Positions 1 to 9,400 of a stretch of DNA of 27,432 nucleotides are shown here, piece after piece. The notes beneath the pieces are model-generated. The model was not told where the DNA came from and did not search any database. It worked only from the letters and a program-made list of their open reading frames with translations. The stretch comes from Flammula alnicola (taxonomy: Eukaryota; Basidiomycota; Agaricomycetes; Agaricales; Strophariaceae). A program made the position numbers and the translations under genes. How positions within the stretch are numbered: position 1 is the stretch's first letter; each line of letters starts with the position of its first letter. The stretch spans positions 1-27,432 of the forward strand of contig JADNRV010000520.1 in NCBI GenBank assembly GCA_015499995.1. The letters run 5' to 3'.

Positions 1-532
1 TACGGCCTAATGGTCTGTCCTTGGTGCGTACAGCCAAACGATGATAAGTGAAGTCTCTCCGCTGCCTCAGATGTATGTATAGAGCCACCTTCCCCATATA
101 TTTTGACTTGACAGGCTAACCACATGATTTTGTCACTTTAGGTTCCTGTTCTTCGCTCTCTTTTCCGTGGTATGTTTGCGCCCAATTCTTCAGATTAGCC
201 GCAATAATTTCTCGGATTAGGTCGGGAAAACATCTGCGTTCATTGGGCCATTAGTATCCAGCGCAATCATTACGGCCTCAAACAATAATGATAACATGCC
301 ATTCGCCTTCCTTTTCGCCTTGTAAGTGGAGTTGTCATTTTCTTTCCCTTTCGCTGATTAGGGCTTGGATTGCAGAGGTGTTGTCAGCACTGTCTTCCTC
401 TGGTTGGTGGACGTCAATAAAAGCCGAGCGGAATGTGAAGAGTTCGTGCTTGCTGAAGGAGAGCGAAAGGCATTCAAGACAGCTGCATTGGATATGGTGT
501 TCACAGGAGATATATCCGTGAACCCGAAATGA
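1..532 (+). CDS. Atg22-like vacuolar transporter, C-terminal part (frameshifted at the window edge)
   Basis: Exons are 1-72, 142-169, 221-321 and 376-532; splice phases agree across all three introns, and the frame ends at TGA 530-532. The joined protein contains AYSQTMISEVSPLPQ, then FFALFSVVGKTSAFIGPLVS, then STVFLWLVDVNKSRAEC. This matches the last transmembrane helices of fungal Atg22-family proteins, which are MFS-related vacuolar permeases that export amino acids released by autophagy (family knowledge). The 5' part lies outside the window. Oddity: bases 1-24 read YGLMVCPW in frame 1, as the family predicts, but the continuing homology is in frame 2, where a TAA lies at 8-10. A frameshift near 20-28 is therefore likely. 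It could be real (a pseudogene) or a sequencing error. Confidence 0.75.
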
Positions 533-1217
533 ATGTCTTGCCCAGTGGTATAATCGTCACACGTGTGTAAAACGGCCAGTACCCATATGATGCATCCAAA
601 TTTACTGACTGCGCACCCAATCTCTCGGCAAGGTACACACTCCCCAACTCTATTTGGTTATCAGGGCAGTAACTTAATCGAAATTTGGTAACGAACCACC
701 GCGACGAAGTTCGAGTCTGGAGTTGTACTTATAATACTTAATTAGCGCTCAAGGCACGCTGCATATGTCCTTCACTATCAGGGTCATGATTTATTTAAAC
801 CAACAATAGCTGACGTTATCCGGTGTCTATCCAATCTACTTAGGCCTCAGGCGGCAACCTCCAGGACCAATGACGATTCCCACTGGCATGTGTGCGCGCC
901 GGGAGCATCGGCCGAAATGCCACTGGGTGATTCTTTCATCCTCTATTTTGGCCTTGGTACCTGCGGACAATACGCCATAGAGCGCTCCTCGCACCTGGGT
1001 ACTTGTCGAACACCCACATGCTGCGATGTCCCTAAGTACATGCAGTACATCATGATCATCATTCATTCACCCCTTGACGGTTCCCTGCAGGATAGCTTAA
1101 CTTAGGCTCGATATCGAGGAACCTGAGACAAAGGCGAGTCCTTAAAAGCGAGTTATGAGCCGCCATGGGCCTCGCCTCCCAGGCCTCCGTGCTTGTCTAG
1201 TATAGACGACCTCTTCT
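533..1217. other. Intergenic stretch, no gene recognised
   Basis: This lies between the Atg22-like stop codon and the first arrestin-like start. Open frames at 836-1066 (minus) and 890-1105 (plus) overlap each other, have no family resemblance and no splice partners. It probably holds the 3' end of one gene and the promoter of the next; no clear TATA box or repeat was seen. Confidence 0.5.
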
Positions 1218-3032
1218 ATGTCCGACGCTATACCGCCCTCGGCGCTGCCACCATTCTACGCTGGAAGGGATGCAGCAGCACTCGTCGAGACCTCCGCGCA
1301 AGCAGCCGATTTGCCTGTGTACACGCCCAGCCGTCGACGATCGGTGATGACTACGGCTAGTCGAACCCCGAGACAAGAACAGCTGAAAGAATTTGTTTAT
1401 GATATCAAGCGTAAAGGAAAGGCGGTCGCTTCTATGACGATTCTGGCGGAGGCATCGTACTCGAAACATATACCCACTTTCTTGGAAGGCTTGCCTGTAA
1501 AAGGAAGGGTGCAGCTTAACTTGGAGAAGGCCGATGTGATTCAATCGGTAGTCGTTTCTGTGGGTCACCTTTCATGTTACCAGTCATGTTTTACCTTTGA
1601 TTCCTTCGATTGTTCGAGAAGCTGATTTTGTGAGGCACTGTTACAGATACAAGGGAAGATTATCGCAGGTGCAAACCCAAACCAACACCTCACCTTTGTC
1701 AAGGTTTCAAGCACGCTGTGGTCTCAAGATGAGGGACACCCTCGGAACCTTAGCGAAAGAAATGCCGCTCTGTTTCCCACCATCTCAAGTCCCAGTAGTC
1801 GGGCCGGCTCGAGCAATACCAGTGCAAGCAGTGCCGGTACGGGTCTTGGACTAGGTAAGTTTAGTGGTAAGCTGCAAGGAGAATACACATGGGATTTCTC
1901 TCTTGACATGCCCCGAGAAGTCGCAATACCCCACGGAAGACGGAAGGAGATTGGAATGTTCTCCCCTCCTCAGACATTCAACGAACGGCATGGGAGTGTG
2001 AGCATAAATTATGAGGTTTCTGTTCGGTTTTCAAGAGGCAAATGGCAGACGGACTACATGTATGTCTCTTGCTTTGACCACAGCGGCACCCTCCATCATT
2101 TGTGAAGCCTCGTTTGACAAGTACATTGGCAGAATTCCAGTGCCATTCGGTTACATACCGACAACGCGACCACCTCCTTTTTTGGATCTAAGGCGACTTG
2201 CGTACCAGGAAGGCGTACCGCTCGTCGGGCCTACTGTCGACATCGAAGGATGGCACCGCATAGATCCGGTCATGTTAAATGGGACCATTTTCAATAATCG
2301 CGCTGTGATTGTCGAGTGTACTGTGGGTTTTTTATTACTTTATTCCGTGATGTTCTGTTCATTGATTCGTTTTGCTAAAGCTATTTCTAGCCAAGCCAGT
2401 TAGTACCACTATTTATTTATTTTCTATGCCTGACATTGCTCTCGTGTAGCTTTCATACACACGAGGCTCCCTGATTCCGTTCTGTCTTCGTCTCGAGAGC
2501 CATGATGAACAAGCGCTCGACTTGTTATCAGCACCCAAGGCGATTGTCGTCCGTCTAAGACGTCGTATTAAATATCATTTCGACTCAGAAAGGACTCCGG
2601 GAGCCCATCACCTCAGAGATACCGTCGACCATTCAGATCGCGCGGTTTTATGGCCGTCGACAGAAGGATCGGAGGACTCTTCTAAACAGCTCCGTTTTTT
2701 GAACGGTGAATTGCATCTTACGCCCGACACGAAACCTTCATCCGCTATGGCAGACTTTCGCATAGAGGTACGGGACTTCAGCTTCATCGCTCGGAATTAT
2801 CCCTTTTCTGGTCTGACCGTCACTATTACAGTACTTCTTTATCCTCTTCCCCTTTGAGGCTGCAGGTTTCGAACCGACAGAAATCAAACCTATCATCGAA
2901 CAGTCTGTCGAGATAGTCACATTCTACGCGCCAGGGCCTCGTCCGAGAAAGTACGCGCCTCCTGGGTATGAATCAGAGACCCAAGTTCGCACTACCTCCT
3001 ACGCCGTACCTGAGACCATTTCGGTGACCTGA
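1218..3032 (+). CDS. Arrestin-like protein, copy 1 (5 exons, 487 aa)
   Basis: Exons are 1218-1559, 1647-2059, 2133-2322, 2450-2767 and 2832-3032; every junction is GT-AG with agreeing phase and the stop is TGA. The start is ATG 1218 (MSDAIPPSALPPFY). The N-terminal arrestin-type half carries SYSKHIPTFLEG and KGRVQLNLEK, then IQGKIIAGANP, YTWDFSLDMP and PPQTFNERHGSVSINYEV. The second half carries PFGYIPTTRPPPFLDLRRLA and, from exon 4, LSYTRGSLIPFCLRL. Fungal arrestin-like proteins are cytosolic adaptors, often linking ubiquitin ligases to membrane cargo (family knowledge). Near residues 150-195 there is a Ser/Gly-rich low-complexity loop. I saw no clear PPxY motif, so a ubiquitin-ligase role is not shown. 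It is a tandem paralogue of the next gene: exons 3 and 4 have identical lengths (190 and 318 nt). Confidence 0.75.
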
Positions 3033-3442
3033 CTGAGGGAGATGCTCGGATTATGGCCTTTCAATGATTCTCAGATCAATTGGTCTTGGTTTTCCGTAGG
3101 CTTACATCCCGTTACTTGCGTATGGAAGAGGAATTGTTCGAGTAGTCTTTTTGTAATACTTAGTAATATGTAGGATATTGCGTGGTCTGATTTTATCAAC
3201 TCCTTGTTTGCTGGCATATATATGTACATAGATCCTGCTTTTTCGTTGCATGGTAAAATCCTGGTTTCGAGTCTCCACCGTGACGGATACTTGTATGTGA
3301 GCGCTATAATTAGATGTAATTTCCCTGATTGGGAATAAGCCAGAATTGAAGCCGCCCAGTGTTGGACATAGCCTCGGAGGATACTTGACATCCTCGCTTA
3401 GCAAAAGTTGGAACTTCGGACACTCTTTAGCATTTGACCACC
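3033..3442. other. Spacer between the tandem arrestin-like genes
   Basis: This 410-bp stretch should hold the terminator of copy 1 and the promoter of copy 2. Minus-strand open frames here (3071-3404) overlap one another and resemble nothing known. No repeat or RNA gene was seen. Confidence 0.5.
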
Positions 3443-6400
3443 ATGTCCAGCGCCATCGCAGTTACAAATCAGCCACCATCCTACTCGGCCGTCCAACCAC
3501 CGCCCTTCTTGGATTCGGAGAACGTCCTCGATGATCTCGTCGCCACCGCTCCTGTGCCAGATCTGCCTGCCTACACCCCAGGTCAAAGAGCAACGACTCT
3601 ACCGACAAGCAGACCAGTTACAAGCCAGAACCCGAAGGAATTTTATTACGAGTTGAAGAAAAGAGGGAAAACATTTGCTATCTTAACGATCATCGCGGAG
3701 GGCACGTACTCGAAACATATGCCAACTTTTGTGGAAGGCTCACCAGTGAAGGGGAGGGTACGCCTTATCTTGGATAAGCCTGATCCCATCCAGTCGGTGG
3801 TTGTTACGGTAAGCCAATTTTCGTTTCTGTGTCGTACAATGCGGACGTTGTGCGCGTGATGAAGCTGACCACGCGTCCAGGACGTTCAGTAGAATTTCCC
3901 ACTACCCATGTGACACCTTGTGTGACTAAGGTGCCATCACTGATGGCATAGCCTCACGAGCTCGTGGTGGCTATTTTTACCCATTAACAATGGACGAGCT
4001 CGTGTTAATTAAGGAATGGGCAAGCTTGAGGTAGATCAATGGATGAGCTGGCCATCAGGGCCAATGGCGGAGCTGTTTGCCCTTGGATGCATGGACGAGC
4101 TCTTGTTCCATTGATGGACGAGCTCGTCAAATTGGTGTTTTTGGGCTGGGGGGGGGAGGATTTTGTCGATATATTATATAGATTCTGCATTACCTCTTGC
4201 TCAGTAATATATTGAATTGCTATGCCGGAGCCATTTTGCATCAGAATTTGCATTAAACGCCAAATCCAGTGATTTCTCAGGGAAACCCTCTGACAAGTGT
4301 GTCTGATCTCTAGGGAAATATATCTGACTTCCGGAAAAGTGCATTTAACTTCCGGGGAGGTGTGTCTGATCTCCAGGAAAGTGCAGCTGACTTCCAGAAA
4401 AGTGTGTCTGACTTCCCGGGAAATGTGTCTGCCTTCTAGGAAAGTGCATCTAATCTCCGGGGAAGTGCATCTGATCTCTGGGGAAGTGCATCTGACTTCC
4501 AGGAAAGTGCATTTGACTTCCAGGGAAACACAGTGAGTCTCCTGGAATGTACGCAGAGCTCTGGAGATGCATACAGTCCGCCGGAATGCATGTGGAGCTC
4601 TGGAGATGCATGCAGGTCCCCCGGAATGTATACAGAGAGCTGGAGAGGCTTACATGTCTGCCTAAATTGATATGGAGTCCGGATTTGCTTGTGAATCCGC
4701 CAGAATGCACACGGAGCTCTGAAGATGCTTACATGTCCACCTAAATTAATACAGAGTCTGGATTTGCTTGTAAGTCCGCCGGAATGCACACGGAGCTCCG
4801 GAGATGCATGCAGCTCCGCCGGAATGCACACAGAGGTCCGGAGATGCATGCAGCTTCGCCGGAATGCACGCAGAGCTCTGGAGATGCATTTAGGTCCAGA
4901 AAAATTTATGCATAGTGCCAGAGAGGCTTACATGTCCGCCTAAATTAAACTGGAGTCCGGATGTGCTTGTGAGTCTGCCAGAATGCATGCGGAGCTCCTG
5001 AGATGCATGCAGGTCCTCCGGAATGCACGCGGAGCTCTGGAGAGGCTTACATGTCCACCTAAATTAATACAGAGTCCGGATTTGCTTGCGAGTGCGCCGG
5101 AATGCATGCAAAGCTCCGGAGATGCATGCAGGTCCACCGGAATGCACACAGAGCTTTGGAGAGGCTTATATGTCCGCATAAATTAATACGGAGTCCGGAT
5201 TTGCTTGTGAGTCCGCCAGAATGCATGCGGAGCTCTGGAGATGCATACAGGTCTGCCGGAATGCACATAGAGGTCCGGAGATACATATAGGTCAGCCTAA
5301 ATTAATACAGAGTCCGGATTGCTTGTGAGTCCACCGGAATGCACGAGGAGCTCCGGAGATGCATACAGGTCCACCTAAATTTATGCGGAGCTCTGGAGAG
5401 GCTTACATGTCTGCCTAAATTAATATGGTGTCCGGATTTGCTTGTGAGTCCGCCAGAATGCGTGCGAAGGTCTGGAGATGCATGCAGGTCCGCCGGAATG
5501 CACGCAGAGCTCCGGAGAGGCGTACATGTCCACCTAAATTAATCCAGATTCCGGATTTGCTTGTGAGTTCGCCGGAATGTGCGCGGAGCTCCGGAGATGC
5601 ATACATGTCCGCCGGAATGCATGCGGAGCTCCAGAGATGCATGCAGGTCCGCCGGAATGCACACGGAGCTCTGGAAAGGCTTACATGTCCGCCTAAATTA
5701 ATACGGAGTCCAGATTTGCTTGTGAGTCCGCCGGAATGCACGTGGAGCTCCGGAGATGCATACAGGTCCACCTAAATTTATGCGGAGCTCCAGAGAGCCT
5801 TATAGGTCTGCCGGAATGCACGCAGAGCTCTGGAGAGGCTTACATGTCCACCTAAATTAATACAGATTCCGGATTTGCTTGTGAATCCGCCGGAATGTGC
5901 GCGGAGGTCCGGAGATGCATACAGGTCCACCAGAATGCACATAGAGCTCCGGAAATGCATATAGGTCCACCTAAATTTATGCGGAGCTCTGGAGAGGCTT
6001 ATCGGTCTGCCTAAATTAACACAGAGTCCGGATTTGCTTGTGACTCTGCCAGAATGCATGCGGAGGTCCGGAGATACATACAGGTCTGCCGGAATGCACA
6101 TGGCCCTCCGGAGATGCATACAGATCCACCTCAATTTATGCAGAGCTCTGGAGAGGCTTATAGGTCCACCTAAACTTACATAGAGCTCTGGAGAGGCTTA
6201 GATGTCTGCCTAAATTAACACAGAGTCCGGATTTGCTTGTGACTCTGCCAGAATGTATATGGACCTTGGGTCTCTAGATTAAAGAACAGACATCTAGGCA
6301 CACTACAGGCCGGGTCACGTGAAATTGCCAAAGGCACCGAGGACGTGGAGCAGTGGGGTAAAAGCAGACGCCCATAGATGTGCCTGTAGCAATGCCGATC

Positions 6401-9400
6401 AAAGCTCGGATCAAAGGGATACCTATTTGGAAATATATACCATATCGGGTATGTCTGGCTACAGTAAGATGTCCAGGGTGCATAACACGACATACCGAGA
6501 TCCCAGATGCACACTGAGGGTACTAGGTTACAGGGTACAGTCTTAAGTGCTTAAGTTAGCTGAACCGAAGGTGATCTGAGCTCCTGATGCATCCAAAAAT
6601 GCACAATCAAGTGAAAGCGCATGGAAACTGTACTCCACAGTCTTCCACCCATGCACAAATGCTTATGAATTCTCTATAATCTCGTCATTGTGTCTATGTA
6701 ATAATATTTAATCTCAGTAGTATACAAGTAGCCCTGTAACACTGTAGAAGACAAGCAATTTACCACCCATGAGTTTTGAGCGCTTAAGATCTCATCTAAG
6801 GGTTCCGCCTCTAAGGTATTTCAAAAGCAAGTGTCCCAATATAATAAAAAACCAGTAAACATTCTAAATAAACTGTCTAAGATAAGATGGCATGCCTAAG
6901 TGGTTTACCAAGTTAAAGAAAAGAGAGTTATAAACTGAGGGACTTGTCTAAGTGACTTGTTCAAAACCACCTATTGTCAAAGGACATCTGGGGACCTGGA
7001 CTGTAGTGCCAGTAGATGAAAGTGTCTACGTGCCTCTGGCCATCATAGTGTCAGTAGATGAAAGTGTCTACGTGCCTCTGGCCATCGTAGTGTCAGCAGA
7101 TAAGACATCTGTGCGCCTCTTTCCACAAGCATAGTTTTGAGATAAGTTAAAGGGCGTAGAGCTATCTTCTCAATTGGAGAACAAGTTAAGACAACAAGTT
7201 AAGACAAGATCAGATAGCAGTTTGTGCATAGAGCACTTCAGAACACCAGTTACGAATATACACAAGTCTATTGGACTTAAAATGACCTATTGACTATTAG
7301 GCACTTGAGACCTTGTCCAAGCCATTATATAGTTAAGAACCTTCTTTTATAGCAAGTCTACTATCAGGTATTGATATTATAAAACTATTATCCTCCCCTT
7401 GGATGAACTAAGTCAACTAAATATTAATTTGGGTGTTTGAAGTGTAGACTACTAGTATTAGAAGTGAAGCAAGTTAGATTTGATAGTGATCCTGTTAGTA
7501 GACATTACAAAGTCTATTAAATGTGACTACTTTATTATCTAGTAGTTCACACACACCTGGTACTAAGCATGTTTAACAGAGTCTGGATTTGCTTGCGGGT
7601 CCACTGAAATTTAAGTGGAGCTCCAGAGATGCTTACAGGTCTGCCTAAATTAACACAGCGGTCCAGAAATCCTGTTGCAAGCATCTCCAGAGCTCCGCAT
7701 AAATTTAGGTGGACCTGTATGCATCGCTGGAGGTCCCTGTGCATCCTGGCAGACCTGTATGCATCTCCGGACCTCTGCATGCATTCCGGCAGAGTCACAA
7801 GCAAATCCGGACTCTGTGTTAATTTAGGCAGACCTATAAGCCTCTCCAGAGCTCTGCATAAATTTAGGTGGACCTATATGCATCTCCGGAGCTCTATGTG
7901 CATTCTGGTGGACCTGTATGCATCTCCGGACCTCCGCGCACATTCCGGCGGATTCACAAGCAAATCCGGAATGTGTATTAATTTAGGTGGACATGTAAGC
8001 CTCTCCAGAGCTCTGCGTGCATTCCGGCAGACCTATAAGGCTCTCTGGAGCTCCGCATAAATTTAGGTGGACCTGTATGCATCTCCGGAGCTCCACGTGC
8101 ATTCCGGCGGACTCACAAGCAAATCCGGACTCCGTATTAATTTAGGCGGACATGTAAGCCTTTCCAGAGCTCCATGTGCATTCCGGCGGACCTGCATGCA
8201 TCTCTGGAGCTCCGCATGCATCTCTGGAGCTCCGCATGCATTCCGGCAGACTCACAAGCAAATCTGGACTCTGTATTAATTTAGGTGGACATGTATGCAT
8301 CTCCGGACCTCCGCACACATTCCGGCAGACTCACAAGCAAATCCGGAATCTGTATTAATTTAGGTGGACATATAAGCCTCTCCAGAGCTCTGCGTGCATG
8401 CCAGTGGACCTGCATGCATCTCCGGAGCTCTGCATGCATTCCGGCGGACTCACAAGCAAATCCGGACTCTGTATTAATTTAGGTGGACCTGTATGCATCT
8501 CTGGAGCTCCGCGTGCATTCCGGCGGATTCACAAGGAAATCCGGACTCCGTATTAATTTAGGCAGACATGTAAGCCTCTCCAGAGCTCCGCTTGCATTCC
8601 GGAGGACCTGCATGCATCTCAGGAGCTCCGCACGCATTCTGGCGGACTCACAAGCAAATCCGGACACCGTATTAATTTAGGCAGACATGTAAGCCTCTCC
8701 AGAGCTCTGCATGCATTCCGGCGGACCTGCATGCAAATCCGGAGCTCCACATGCATTCCGGCAGACTCACAAGCAAATTCGGACTCTGTATTAATTTATG
8801 TGGATATGCAAGCCTCTCTGGAGCTCTGCATCCATTCCGATGGACCTACATTCATCTCCGGAGCTCCGTGCACATTCCGGCAGACTCACAAGCAAATCTG
8901 GACTCTGTATTGATTTAGGCGGACATGTAAGCCTCTCCAGAGCTCCGCATAAATTTAGGTGGACCTGTATGCATCTCTGGAGCTCCATGTGCATTCCAGC
9001 GGATTCACAAGCAAATTCGGACTCTGTATTAATTTAGGCGGACATGTAAGCTTCTCTGGAGCTCTGCGTACATTCCGGCGGACTCACAAGCCAATCTGGC
9101 CTCTGTGTTAATTTAGGTGGACATGTATGCATCTCCAGAGCTCCGTGTGCATTCCGGCGGACCTGCATGCATCTCCGGACTTTCTATGTACATTCCGGCG
9201 GACTTACAAGCAAATCCAGACTCCGTATTAATTTAGGCAGACATGTAAGCCTCTGTGGAGCTCTGCGTGCATTCCAGCAGACCTGCATGCAAATCCAGAG
9301 CTCCACGTGCATTCCGGCGGACTCACAAGCAATTCCGGACTTCATCTTAATTTAGGTGGACATGTAGGCCTCTCCGGAGCTCCGCGTACATTCCGGCAGA

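Noticed and set aside
3434..3442. Start of arrestin-like copy 2 at TTG 3434
   Set aside because: A nuclear fungal gene should use ATG; the ATG at 3443 aligns with the N-terminus of copy 1.
4539..6255. A CRISPR-like array of regular repeats
   Set aside because: The units are contiguous and diverged, without unique spacers, and the locus is in a eukaryotic intron.
6256..7568. A copia-type LTR or retrotransposon fragment in the central loop
   Set aside because: Some AT-rich runs look LTR-like, but I could not identify paired LTR ends, a primer-binding site or any reverse transcriptase or integrase motif.
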